DNA from: DAOTVS01 sp034436375
GTDB taxonomy: Bacteria; Chloroflexota; Anaerolineae; SpSt-313
NCBI GenBank assembly: GCA_034436375.1
Contig: DAOTVS010000152.1
Coordinates: forward strand, 1-44,093
Direction of reading: 5' to 3'
Length of the DNA stretch: 44,093 bases
Below the pieces are notes generated by a model. It had not been told where the DNA came from and ran no database searches. It saw only the letters and a list, made by a program, of their open reading frames with translations. Below are positions 14,834 through 23,368 of the stretch, one piece after another. Position numbers and translations under genes: made by a program. Positions within the stretch are counted from its first letter, which is position 1. Each line of letters begins with the position of its first letter.

Positions 14834-17404
14834 CTAGAACCTGGGTCGGATGCCAAGCTTGCTGAGGACGCGGTACAGCCCCATCATCACCATGGGTGAC
14901 TTGGCCGAGCGGACGACTGTTACGGTGCGCTGCCAGTCGCCATAGAGCACAGAGTGGGTCTCGACATCGGTCAGGGAGCGGATCCGCAGCGCCTGGCGCG
15001 CCTGCTCGAGCGTCCATCCCTCTGGCAGGGGGCAGGTCACAGTGACGGGGCGCCCGGCGGGCAGATCCAGGTCGTTATCGCTCCAGATGACATCCTGATC
15101 GACCAGTGCCAGCTCCACAAAGCGGGCCAGGGCATCGGCCTGGAGAGTGACGACGAGTTTATCGTCTTCTACCCTGACGTCGCTTGTGATAACCGGCCTG
15201 GGCAGCCGCAGCAGCTTTTCCGGCGCCATGGTGGCAACCTGCAGCGCCTGGCGCTCTCCGCCCTGCCACAGCTCACAGACAAAGACGAGGTCGCGCCGGC
15301 GCTCATAGTGCGCCTCAAAGCTCAATGCACAGACGGGGGTCGTCTTGAGGCCGGCGGCGGAGACTTCTTCCTGGCCCGATTGTACCACCTGACCGTCAAA
15401 GGTCTCCAGCGACCAGCGCACTTGTCCATGCCACAGGGTGGGCAGGTCGTTGGTGATAAAGATGCCCATGCGCGGGCCGTCGTCCTCGATGGAGAGCAGC
15501 ACCGGCGCATAGAAGCGGCGCGAGGCATAATGCAATGCTTTCCAGCGCCCATAATAGTCGATGCTCGACCAGGAAGCGACCGGCCAGCAGTCGTTGAGTT
15601 GCCAGTAGAGGGCGCCGCCCGTGCGTTCGCGCTCGCGCCGCCAGTGCTCAACGCCCATGCGAATACCTTCAGCCTGCAGGATCTGGGTCATGTAGACCAG
15701 ATCGGGAAAGCTCTTGGGCAGGGCAAAGCGCTCGGCCATGTAGGCGATCATCTTCTCATTGCCGCCGGCCGAACGCTGGTGATGGACCATGGTGGGGCTG
15801 AGCAGTTCCCACTCTTCCGGCGCGGCATAGGCGGCGATGGTGCGCATGGACGGCAACGATTCGAACCCAAACTCGCTCACAAAGCGGTGGTGCTGCCGGC
15901 GATAGTGGCTGAAGGGCTTCATCCCATGCCACACTTCCCACAGGTGCGCGTCGCCCGTGGTCTCGTCGTTGGCGTTCAGGGCGGGGTCGCCCGAGGAGGG
16001 CGAGCTGGGCCAGTAGGGCCGGTCGGGGTCCTCGGCGGCCACCCATGCGGCCAGGGTCCCGTAGAAAAAGCGATCTACTGTTTCAAAGATGGATTTGGCC
16101 GGTTCCTGCACGCTTAGGAAGGGGCGCATCACCTCGATCTCATTGTTGCCCGACCAGAGGGCGAGGCAAGCGCGATGGCGCAGCCGGCGGACGTTATCGA
16201 TCACCTCGCCATGCACAGTCTCCAGGTATCTTTCATCACCAAGCGGGTAGGTGTTGCAGGCGAACATAAAGTCCTGCCAGACTAAGAGTCCGAAGCGATC
16301 GCAAAGATCATAGAAGGCTTCATCCTCATAATAGCCCCCGCCCCAAACGCGCACCATGTTGTGGTTGGCTGCCGCGGCTGCCCCGAGCAGCGCCTCGTAT
16401 CGCTCGCGGGTCATGCGGGTGGGGAAGCTGTCGGCCGGGATCCAGTTGCTGCCTTTGGCGAAGATGGGCACGCCGTTGACTACAAAGGTGAAGGAGCGGC
16501 CCCAGGCATCGTGCTCGCGGCGCAGCTCGAGCGTGCGCAAGCCCACCTGGTAGGTCAGGCGGTCCAGCCGGCGTTTGCCCGCGTTGAGCAGCACTTCCAT
16601 CTTGTAGAGGGGCTGCGCGCCCAGGCCGTTGGGCCACCAGAGCTGCGGCTGGTTGATGGGTACGGCAGCGGCGCCCTGCCCGTCAGGCAGCGGTGCATCG
16701 GCTGTGAGGACCTGGCCGTCGGGCGCCGTCACTTTGACGGCTAACGTGAGCGGTTGGTCGTCCCAGACCTCGCACGTCGCGGCCACGTTGAGGGTGACGG
16801 ACCCCGCCTCGTGAACCTGGCGGATGTGAACATTGTCCATGCGTGCGATGCTGGCCCCCTCCAGGCGGATGCCGCGCCAGATGCCAATGGCCGGCACATG
16901 CGGTCCCCAGTCCCAGCCGTAATGACTGGGCGCCTTGCGCAACTGTGGACCGTTAGGGATCCCCATGCTCCAGTTGGGCAGGGGGCGCCTGGCAGCCATC
17001 TCTGCAGCGGTGCGGACGGGAGAGCGGAAGATGATGCCCATCTCGTTCTCCCCGGGGCGGAGCAGCGCTTTGACCTCCCAGCGGTAGCGGCGGAACATAT
17101 TGTCCGTCTGCCCCAGCACCTGCCCATTCAGCTGCACCTCGGCTACCGTGTCGAGCCCGTCGCAGACCAGAAACACGCGCTCCTCTGCCAAGAGGGGGGT
17201 GTCTGCGATGAAGGATAGGCTATACTCCCAGTCGCTCTCGGCGACCCACTGTACGTCGTTTTCGGCCATCCCCTGGAAGGGGTCGGGGATGCGCTCGAGG
17301 GCAAGCAGGTCTGTGTGCACGCCTCCGGGCACCGTGGCGCACAGCCACTCTTGCGTACCGGCCTGGCGGAACTGCCATTGGCCGTTCAGAGACTGCGTGT
17401 ACAT
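14834..17404 (-). CDS. glycoside hydrolase family 2 beta-mannosidase
   Basis: The 856-residue enzyme has the GH2 order: an N-terminal jelly-roll (about 1-185), an Ig-like domain (about 190-295), a TIM barrel (about 300-620) and C-terminal beta domains. The acid/base is Glu422 in WSGNNEIE and the nucleophile Glu511 in SEFGFESLPS. NWSMGIPNGPQLRK with HYGWDWGP (about 145-168) is typical of beta-mannosidases rather than beta-galactosidases. It removes terminal beta-mannosyl residues from manno-oligosaccharides or glycans. No signal peptide is visible, so it acts inside the cell. GAGGAGG precedes the ATG at 17404. A LacI-type operator-like site lies upstream. Confidence 0.92.
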   Translation of the reverse strand: MYTQSLNGQWQFRQAGTQEWLCATVPGGVHTDLLALERIPDPFQGMAENDVQWVAESDWEYSLSFIADTPLLAEERVFLVCDGLDTVAEVQLNGQVLGQTDNMFRRYRWEVKALLRPGENEMGIIFRSPVRTAAEMAARRPLPNWSMGIPNGPQLRKAPSHYGWDWGPHVPAIGIWRGIRLEGASIARMDNVHIRQVHEAGSVTLNVAATCEVWDDQPLTLAVKVTAPDGQVLTADAPLPDGQGAAAVPINQPQLWWPNGLGAQPLYKMEVLLNAGKRRLDRLTYQVGLRTLELRREHDAWGRSFTFVVNGVPIFAKGSNWIPADSFPTRMTRERYEALLGAAAAANHNMVRVWGGGYYEDEAFYDLCDRFGLLVWQDFMFACNTYPLGDERYLETVHGEVIDNVRRLRHRACLALWSGNNEIEVMRPFLSVQEPAKSIFETVDRFFYGTLAAWVAAEDPDRPYWPSSPSSGDPALNANDETTGDAHLWEVWHGMKPFSHYRRQHHRFVSEFGFESLPSMRTIAAYAAPEEWELLSPTMVHHQRSAGGNEKMIAYMAERFALPKSFPDLVYMTQILQAEGIRMGVEHWRRERERTGGALYWQLNDCWPVASWSSIDYYGRWKALHYASRRFYAPVLLSIEDDGPRMGIFITNDLPTLWHGQVRWSLETFDGQVVQSGQEEVSAAGLKTTPVCALSFEAHYERRRDLVFVCELWQGGERQALQVATMAPEKLLRLPRPVITSDVRVEDDKLVVTLQADALARFVELALVDQDVIWSDNDLDLPAGRPVTVTCPLPEGWTLEQARQALRIRSLTDVETHSVLYGDWQRTVTVVRSAKSPMVMMGLYRVLSKLGIRPRF

Positions 17405-17529
17405 GTGTGGCCTCCTCAAATCCGGTTTGCTATGATGGCATCGTGGGCAAAGGCCCGGCGCCCCTGCCTGCCTTCACGCAGCGCTGGGCGCCGGTTCTGG
17501 CTCAGTGACATGGAGGCTTGTACCCGGTA

Positions 17530-17543
17530 CGTAAACGCTTGCG
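17530..17543. promoter_or_regulatory. LacI-family operator-like site upstream of the beta-mannosidase gene
   Basis: CGTAAACGCTTGCG matches the LacI/CcpA-type consensus TGWAARCGYTWNCW at all but the two outer positions. It lies about 125 bases upstream of the mannosidase start and 170 bases before fabK. A LacI-type sugar regulator would fit mannosidase control; none is encoded in the window. Confidence 0.4.
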
Positions 17544-17609
17544 CAGATTGTACGCACGATCTGGGCTCAAGTCAAAGAGCTTGCAGTTCGGGAAGACAGG
17601 AGCAACTTA

Positions 17610-17636
17610 TTGCTTGCTTTGGCGTTGTAGTAAAAT
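17610..17636 (+). promoter_or_regulatory. possible promoter of fabK
   Basis: TAAAAT (17631-17636) is a good -10 box. The best -35, TTGCTT (17610-17615), is only 15 bases away, so the assignment is tentative. Confidence 0.35.
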
Positions 17637-17700
17637 GTAGCTTTACTGAGAAGCTGAGATTCCGTGGCGCCCGTTATCACGATAGATGTTGGAGGCTGCA

Positions 17701-18651
17701 GTGATCAAGACTCCGCTGAACGATCTTCTGGGTATCGAACACCCCATTCTCCAGGGCGGTATGGCCTGGGTCGGCACAGCCAAGCTGACGGCAGCCGTCT
17801 CGGAGGCAGGAGCATTTGGCATCTTGGGCGGGGGCAATGCACCGCCCGATTGGGTGCGTGCGCAGGTGCGCGAGACTAAGGCCCGCACAAGCAAGCCTTT
17901 TGGCGTCAATATCCCGCTCTTCTCGCCCTATGTCGATGATGTGGTTTCGATCTGTATCGAAGAAGGGGTCAAGGCGGTGGCGACGGGCGCCGGCAATCCG
18001 GGGCCCATCATCCCGCGCTTGAAGGAAGCTGGCATCGTAGTGATGCCGGTGGTCGCTTCGGTAGCCCTGGCCAAGCGCCTGGAGCGCATGGGCGCCGACA
18101 TCATCGTGGCCGAAGGGATGGAATCGGGCGGGCATATCGGCGATATCTGCACCATGCCGCTCATCCCGCAGGTGGTCGATGCCGTAAAGGTGCCCGTAGT
18201 GGCGGCGGGGGGCTTTGCCGATGGTCGCGGCCTGGCAGCGGCCCTGTCGTTGGGGGCTGTGGGCATTCAGATGGGCACGCGCTTTGTCTGCACGACCGAG
18301 TGCGAGGTGCACGACAACTATAAGCAAAAGCTGGTGCAGGCCGGCGACCGGTCTACCATGACGACGGGCCATTCCCTGGGGCACCCGGTGCGTGCTCTGA
18401 AGAACCCTATGACCCGTGAGTTCGAGGAGCTGGAGAAGCGCGGGGCGAGTGAGAAAGAAGTGATCGAGTTCGGCACCGGGCGCTTGCGCCTGGCCGCAAC
18501 GGAAGGGGATGTGGTGCGCGGCTCGTTCATGGCGGGGCAGATCTGCGGCATGATCGATGACGTTGTGCCCTGCCAGGAGTTGGTGGACCGCATCGTGCGG
18601 CAGACGGAGGATATCCTGGGTACACTGCCACGCTTTCTGGTCCGAAAATAG
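17701..18651 (+). CDS. fabK: enoyl-ACP reductase II (FMN-dependent, FabK)
   Basis: The 316-residue TIM-barrel flavoprotein is of the FabK/nitronate monooxygenase superfamily. HPILQGGMAWVGTAKL, AVSEAGAFGILGGG, KPFGVNI, EGMESGGHIG, VVAAGGFADGRG and GAVGIQMGTRF follow the FabK pattern closely, and MESGGHIG contains the His of the active site. FabK performs the last reduction of each fatty acid elongation round and replaces FabI. The GTG at 17701 is chosen because GGAGG lies five bases upstream; an in-frame ATG at 17686 has no site. Its occurrence near fabF-fabH supports the fatty acid role over nitronate oxidation. Confidence 0.9.
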   Translation: MIKTPLNDLLGIEHPILQGGMAWVGTAKLTAAVSEAGAFGILGGGNAPPDWVRAQVRETKARTSKPFGVNIPLFSPYVDDVVSICIEEGVKAVATGAGNPGPIIPRLKEAGIVVMPVVASVALAKRLERMGADIIVAEGMESGGHIGDICTMPLIPQVVDAVKVPVVAAGGFADGRGLAAALSLGAVGIQMGTRFVCTTECEVHDNYKQKLVQAGDRSTMTTGHSLGHPVRALKNPMTREFEELEKRGASEKEVIEFGTGRLRLAATEGDVVRGSFMAGQICGMIDDVVPCQELVDRIVRQTEDILGTLPRFLVRK

Positions 18652-18770
18652 CGCCAGGGCCCTTCCGCGCAATTGCTGGCTGCCATGCCCTGCAAAAGGT
18701 CTGTTCCGGCTGCGCGCGGAGCATGGTACCCGGAAGTCGAAAGGCGTTTTCATCTTGCGTTGTGCCCAAC
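18641..18770 (+). repeat. dispersed ~130-bp repeat, copy A
   Basis: This segment aligns at roughly 75-80 percent identity, with one six-base gap, to the minus strand of 42092-42226. Shared blocks include AATAGCGCCAG, TCTGTTCCGGC, GCGGAG and GCGTTTTC. It begins in the last codons of fabK, at its TAG stop. No protein is supported in it. Confidence 0.8.
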
Positions 18771-18822
18771 CGGGCATGGGCGCACGATGGACCGGTCAAT
18801 AATCAAAAAAGAATCTTGACAT

Positions 18823-18851
18823 TTGCCCTGTACCTGTACATGCAGTATAAT
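18823..18851 (+). promoter_or_regulatory. promoter of the corrinoid protein gene
   Basis: TATAAT (18846-18851) is preceded at 17 bases by TTGCCC (18823-18828). A better -35 sequence, TTGACA at 18816-18821, is 24 bases from TATAAT, too far for normal use. The spacer contains the repeated word CTGTAC, so a regulator may act here. Confidence 0.55.
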
Positions 18852-18918
18852 CCGCCTTGGGAGTGCGCCAGCGCCCCCGCGGATTGTGATGCACGTCACA
18901 GTATTTAGGAGGCTTGAG

Positions 18919-19554
18919 GTGGACCTGAAGCAGATCTACGAGTACACGGTGACTGGGAATGCCCCCAAGGTGAAAGAACTCACCCAGCAGGCCTTGGCTG
19001 AGGGCGCTGCCCCCGGCGAACTCATCACCAAGTATCTCATTCCGGCCATGTCTGAAGTGGGCGATCGCTTCGAGCGCAACGAGTACTATGTGCCCGAGCT
19101 GCTGATCGCTGCCCGCGCCATGCAGGGCGCCCTGGCGATCTTGAAGCCCCTGCTCACCGACAGTGACATCAAGTCGGCGGGCAAGGTGGTCATCGGCACC
19201 GTCAAGGGTGATCTGCACGACATTGGCAAGAACCTGGTTTCGATGATGCTGCAGGGCGCCGGTTTCGAGATCATTGACATGGGCGTGGATGTGGCCCCCG
19301 AGAAGTTTGTGGATGCCATCAAGACAAACAAGGCTGATGTTGTGGCTCTGTCAGCCCTCCTGACCACGACTATGCCCTCGATGAAGACCACCATCGAGGC
19401 GCTCAAGGCCGCTGGCCTGCGCGACAGCGTTAAGGTTATCATTGGCGGCGCGCCCGTGACCCAGCGCTATGCCGATGAGATCGGCGCCGACGGTTATGCG
19501 CCCGATGCCAACTCTGCCGTGCGCAAGACAAAGGAATTGCTCAAGCTCGCCTGA
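18919..19554 (+). CDS. corrinoid (cobalamin-binding) methyltransferase shuttle protein
   Basis: The 211-residue protein has an N-terminal four-helix cap (about 1-85) and a C-terminal B12-binding Rossmann domain. That domain holds the signature GDLHDIGKNLV (Asp98, cobalt-ligand His100, Gly103), SALLTTTM (about 147-154) and IGGAPVT...GADGYAPDA. It belongs with MtbC/MttC/MtmC-type corrinoid proteins, which carry a methyl group between a substrate-specific methyltransferase and an acceptor enzyme. The GTG start follows GGAGG by six bases. No methyltransferase or reactivation protein is adjacent; two UROD-family proteins lie 12-16 kb away in a sugar transporter operon. Confidence 0.92.
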   Translation: MDLKQIYEYTVTGNAPKVKELTQQALAEGAAPGELITKYLIPAMSEVGDRFERNEYYVPELLIAARAMQGALAILKPLLTDSDIKSAGKVVIGTVKGDLHDIGKNLVSMMLQGAGFEIIDMGVDVAPEKFVDAIKTNKADVVALSALLTTTMPSMKTTIEALKAAGLRDSVKVIIGGAPVTQRYADEIGADGYAPDANSAVRKTKELLKLA

Positions 19555-19591
19555 TCAAGCTCAGGCTGCCCTTGACTCTTTTGAGGCCGAG

Positions 19592-19625
19592 TGAGCCCCC
19601 GTTGCCGGAGCGGTGCGGGGGCTCA
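19592..19625 (+). terminator. hairpin downstream of the corrinoid protein gene
   Basis: TGAGCCCCCG (19592-19601) pairs perfectly with CGGGGGCTCA (19616-19625), 38 bases after the stop. There is no T-run, so it may be a Rho-independent-like hairpin of the type lacking U residues. Confidence 0.5.
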
Positions 19626-19713
19626 TTGGCGGTCCGCTGCCCCAATGGGTAGCGCCGGAACGTACTCATCGTAGCCTACCGATCTCAGCCTAATCCGGGG
19701 GGCCAACTCGCCC

Positions 19714-22700
19714 ATGGGGAAACCCCTGATCGTCACGAAATATCTCATTCCTGGCCGCCGCTCTGACCTTCTTCGGCGTCCTCGCCTCATCGAGTTCCTG
19801 CATGAGCACGTGGACCGCAAGCTCGTGTTGGTCTGCGCGCCTGCCGGCTATGGCAAGACTTCGCTTCTCGCCGAGTATGCCCACGATACGGACCTCCCGC
19901 TGTGCTGGTATTCGCTGGACCCCTCCGACCGTGACCTGCGTGTGTTTGTGGACTATTTGCTGGCTTCCATCCGCCACCGTTTCCCCGATTTCGGTCGCCG
20001 CACCCAGGACCTCCTCGATGGTATGGACAACCTGCAGGATACGGAGGCCCTCCTTGGGGTGCTGGTGAACGAGATCTATGAGCAGATCCCGGACTATTTC
20101 GTCATTGTGCTTGATGACTACCATCTGGCCAACCCGGGGGAAGCGGTGAACCGCTTCCTGGATGGGCTGCTGCAGCGCTTGCCTGAGAACTGCCATCTGA
20201 TCATTGCCAGCCGCACCATTCCCACGTTGACACCGCGTGGCCTGGCCATGTTGACGGCGCGGCAGGAGGTTGCGGGCCTGGGCGCCCGCGAATTGCGCTT
20301 TGCGCCGCAGGAGATCCAGGACCTGGTGCGCCAGAATTATCACCAGGACCTGCCCGATGACGTCGCTCAGGACCTGGCGCGCCAGTCGGAGGGCTGGATT
20401 ACAGGCATCCTGCTGACCACGCAGACGATGTGGAAGGGGCTGTTCGCCAGCGTGTCACGGGCATGGGGTGCGAACAGCAACGTCTATGATTACCTGGCCA
20501 ACGAGGTCTTTGCCCTGCAGCCGCCTCCGGTGCAACGCTTTTTGCTGGGGTCGGCCATTCTCGAAGAGATGAGCGCGGCTCGCTGCGATGAACTGCTGGA
20601 GATCACCGACTCGGCAGCCATGCTGAGCCTGCTGGAGAAAGACAGCATCTTTATCGAGCGTCTGGAAAAGGGCGAGCAGCGCTGGTATCGCTACCATGCC
20701 CTCTTCCAGAGCTTTCTCCGCACCAAGCTGCATGCGGATGACCCTGAGCGTGAACAGCTCTTGCATCGCCGGGCGGCGGCGACCCTGGAACGGGATGGTG
20801 ACTGGGGGGCGGCTCTCCAGCACTACCTGGCGGCCGGCAACGTGGATGCGGCTTTGCGCGTGGTGATGGGCGCAGCCGAGGCGGAGTACGACGCAGGACA
20901 TTTCCAGACCCTGGCCCAGTGGATTGACCAGTTGCCTGCGGAGGCCCTGGCGCGGGCCCCGCGGCTCTCGTGGTATCGGGGCCAGGCCCACCAGGAAATG
21001 GCTGAATGGAGCCAGTCTCTGGCCTGGAACGACCGGGCTCGACAGGGCTTTGCGGCGGCGGGCGACCGCGAGGCTGTGGCGCAAACCCTGGTCGATCGTG
21101 CCGTCACGTTGCGCCTGATGGGGCGCGTGCGAGATGCGGCAGTGGCCTGCCGTGAGGCGCTCGAGATCTTGGCGCAGCTGCCTCAATGGGGCAAGCGGAC
21201 CCCGCGCATCGCGGCCAGCGCCCATCGCAACCTGGGCATCAGCCTATGCCAATTGGGTGATTTGCAGGCGGGCACCGAGGAGCTCCGGCAGGCCCTGGAT
21301 CTGTATGGTGAGCCCGATTCTCGCTATGGCCTGGCCCTGACCCATGGCGATTTGGGGGTGGCGCTGCGCCTGGCAGGGAATCTGGCGGGGTCGGAGCTGC
21401 ACTTTGAGGAGGCCCTGCACCTGTGGCAGGAGATTGGCCACCCGGGTAACATCGCCAACGCCCTGAACAGCCTGGCTGTGGGCCAGCACTTACGTGGCGA
21501 GCTGGAGCTGGCGCTGGCCACCTTTGAGCAGGCGCTCAACTATGCCCAGCGCGCCGGCTCGCGGCGCCTTCAGGCCTTTGTTTGGGCCGGGCAGGGCGAT
21601 GTGCATCGCGATCTGAGGCATTGGGACCAGGCCATGGAGGCCTATAAGGAATCCTGGCAGTTGGCTGAAGCGGTGCATGACCCCTCACTTCTGGGCTACC
21701 TGCTCAATGCACAGGCGCTGGTGCACCAGGGTCGCGGTGAGCCCCAAGCGGCGCTGGCGCTTGCCCGGCAGGCTTATGAGCGCGCGCAAGAGCGCGGCCT
21801 CATCCAGGATGCGGCGCGTTACGAGGTGACCCTGGCCCGGCTCTTCTTGCAGCAGGGAAGCCCTACCCTGGCCGGGGAATATCTGGAGCGCGCCGAAAAG
21901 ACCTTTGTCCACAACGGCGCCAAACGGGAGCTGGCAACAACCTACCTCCACCTGGCCCGGGTGGCCGTGGCTCTGGATGCCGAGGCGCGCGCACTGGCCT
22001 ATGTGCGCCAGATGGCAGATATTATCATAGAGCTGGGCTATGATCAGGGACTCATCCGAGAGGCGGCCGAGGCTGTGCCGGTGCTGGAGCGGGCAGTTGC
22101 GGCGGGTATCGGCGCCGAGACTCTGGGCCACCTGCTCGATAGCGCTCGCCGGCTCGTAGCCCAGGCCCCTGCGCAGCCGGCAGCCCAAGCACACGATCAG
22201 GCCCGCGCCCACATCGCCATCCAGGCCCTGGGCGAGCCGACGGTGATCGTCAACGGCGCAGTGATCTCTGCCTCTGATTGGGGGACGGCCAAGGCCAAGG
22301 AGCTCTTCTTCTACCTCGTTTCCTTTCCTGCGCGGCGCAAAGAGCAGATCGGCAGCGTGCTCTGGCCCGACCTTTCCCCTGGCCGCCTGCGCAGCGCCTT
22401 TCATGTGACCGTCTATCGCTTGCGGCGCGCTCTGGGGATCAATGATTGTATCCTCTATGATAACGAGCAGTATCTATTTAACCGCCAGCTCGATTATACC
22501 TTCGATGTAGAAGAATTTGAGGCGCTGATAAGCCGGGCTGAGCGCCAGGTGCATGAGCAGCCCCGGCAGGCCGAGGAAGATCTGCAGCGCGCTGTCGAGC
22601 TCTACCGGGGAGACTTTTTGGAGAGCATGACTTTTCCCGATGAAGAGTGGTGCGTCTGGCGACGTGAGGAGCTCGGGCGCTCCTACCTTCGCGCCCTCCA

Positions 22701-22968
22701 ACTTCTGGGTGACCTGCGCCTGCGCCGGCACGACTACCACGGCGCGCTGGAAGCGTATCGCCGCGCTGTGGCCCGCGATCCATTGAAGGAAGAGGCCCAC
22801 CGCGGCATTATGTGCTGCCTGGCCGCTTTGGGTGAGCGCAATGCTGCGCTGCGCCATTATCAGAACGTGGCCGCCCAACTGCGTGATGAGTTAGGCGTGT
22901 CCCCCCTGCCAGAGACGGTTGGCCTCTACCACCTTATTGCTGACCAGCGCGACGAGGCTGCCTCGTGA
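19714..22968 (+). CDS. STAND ATPase-TPR-BTAD transcriptional regulator
   Basis: The 1084-residue regulator opens with a MalT-like STAND ATPase module with a P-loop APAGYGKTS (residues 42-50) and VIVLDDYHLA (Walker B, about 130-139). A long TPR array follows (about 350-800). The C-terminal DNA-binding winged helix (about 834-920, with RKEQIGSVLWPDLSPGRLRSAFH) is followed by a bacterial transcriptional activator (BTAD/SARP) TPR domain (about 925-1080). The design implies a signal-gated activator that oligomerises with ATP. It is followed 180 bases later by a small peptide gene and a DUF5317 gene, which are likely targets. The ATG has only a G-rich upstream site, so the start is moderately certain. 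Confidence 0.9.
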   Translation: MGKPLIVTKYLIPGRRSDLLRRPRLIEFLHEHVDRKLVLVCAPAGYGKTSLLAEYAHDTDLPLCWYSLDPSDRDLRVFVDYLLASIRHRFPDFGRRTQDLLDGMDNLQDTEALLGVLVNEIYEQIPDYFVIVLDDYHLANPGEAVNRFLDGLLQRLPENCHLIIASRTIPTLTPRGLAMLTARQEVAGLGARELRFAPQEIQDLVRQNYHQDLPDDVAQDLARQSEGWITGILLTTQTMWKGLFASVSRAWGANSNVYDYLANEVFALQPPPVQRFLLGSAILEEMSAARCDELLEITDSAAMLSLLEKDSIFIERLEKGEQRWYRYHALFQSFLRTKLHADDPEREQLLHRRAAATLERDGDWGAALQHYLAAGNVDAALRVVMGAAEAEYDAGHFQTLAQWIDQLPAEALARAPRLSWYRGQAHQEMAEWSQSLAWNDRARQGFAAAGDREAVAQTLVDRAVTLRLMGRVRDAAVACREALEILAQLPQWGKRTPRIAASAHRNLGISLCQLGDLQAGTEELRQALDLYGEPDSRYGLALTHGDLGVALRLAGNLAGSELHFEEALHLWQEIGHPGNIANALNSLAVGQHLRGELELALATFEQALNYAQRAGSRRLQAFVWAGQGDVHRDLRHWDQAMEAYKESWQLAEAVHDPSLLGYLLNAQALVHQGRGEPQAALALARQAYERAQERGLIQDAARYEVTLARLFLQQGSPTLAGEYLERAEKTFVHNGAKRELATTYLHLARVAVALDAEARALAYVRQMADIIIELGYDQGLIREAAEAVPVLERAVAAGIGAETLGHLLDSARRLVAQAPAQPAAQAHDQARAHIAIQALGEPTVIVNGAVISASDWGTAKAKELFFYLVSFPARRKEQIGSVLWPDLSPGRLRSAFHVTVYRLRRALGINDCILYDNEQYLFNRQLDYTFDVEEFEALISRAERQVHEQPRQAEEDLQRAVELYRGDFLESMTFPDEEWCVWRREELGRSYLRALQLLGDLRLRRHDYHGALEAYRRAVARDPLKEEAHRGIMCCLAALGERNAALRHYQNVAAQLRDELGVSPLPETVGLYHLIADQRDEAAS

Positions 22969-23075
22969 GCCTTTCCTGATTCTCCAAACCTTAAATTTCG
23001 GTTAATTTTCCCAGATTTGCCGGTTTCCGCAGCTTTTGAATGCATTTTGTAAGCGATTCCGAAAGCACCCCCCAC

Positions 23076-23117
23076 TATAATGGCTACGAGAATCGGGGTA
23101 GCGAGAGTGTTCTCGCT
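23076..23117 (+). promoter_or_regulatory. -10 box and leader hairpin of the small peptide gene
   Basis: TATAAT at 23076-23081 lacks an obvious -35, as expected for an activator-dependent promoter. In the leader, AGCGAGA (23100-23106) pairs with TCTCGCT (23111-23117). The regulator encoded just upstream is a candidate activator. Confidence 0.45.
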
Positions 23118-23147
23118 GATCGAAATTTGTTGTGGGAGGAGCACCGG

Positions 23148-23288
23148 ATGTCGAACCAGTTGAAAGCCAAGCTGTATTCGCTGTCCAGGCCCAAGACGAT
23201 CCGCATGATCTATCTGCTGGTCGTTGTTGTGGCGATGGCGTTGGCCGCGGGTGCGCCCGACGCCTGGGGCGGCGGCGGCGGAGGATGA
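23148..23288 (+). CDS. 46-residue peptide with membrane/signal segment and poly-glycine tail
   Basis: The product has a basic N-terminus (MSNQLKAKLYSLSRPKTIR), a hydrophobic stretch (MIYLLVVVVAMALAAG) and a short tail APDAWGGGGGG. GGGAGGAG lies before the ATG and a TATAAT box about 70 bases upstream, so I regard it as real. An Ala-rich site (LAAGAPDA) could be cut by signal peptidase, which would release a roughly 10-residue Trp-Gly-rich peptide. It lies between a STAND/BTAD regulator and a DUF5317 membrane protein. No function is known to me. Confidence 0.65.
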   Translation: MSNQLKAKLYSLSRPKTIRMIYLLVVVVAMALAAGAPDAWGGGGGG

Positions 23289-23368
23289 GCCTCTGCTCGT
23301 CCGACTGTAGTATGGCCGGTTTTATCCTGGGCTGTTCCTGAGATAGTCACCGGCAAGGAATCCTACCT

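Noticed and set aside
14954..16117. Plus-strand open frame over the mannosidase
   Set aside because: Antisense to a full GH2 enzyme with both catalytic Glu residues; no family features.
18816..18851. Consensus TTGACA paired with consensus TATAAT before the corrinoid gene
   Set aside because: The spacing of 24 bases is outside the range used by sigma-70 holoenzyme; TTGCCC at 17 bases is preferred as the -35.
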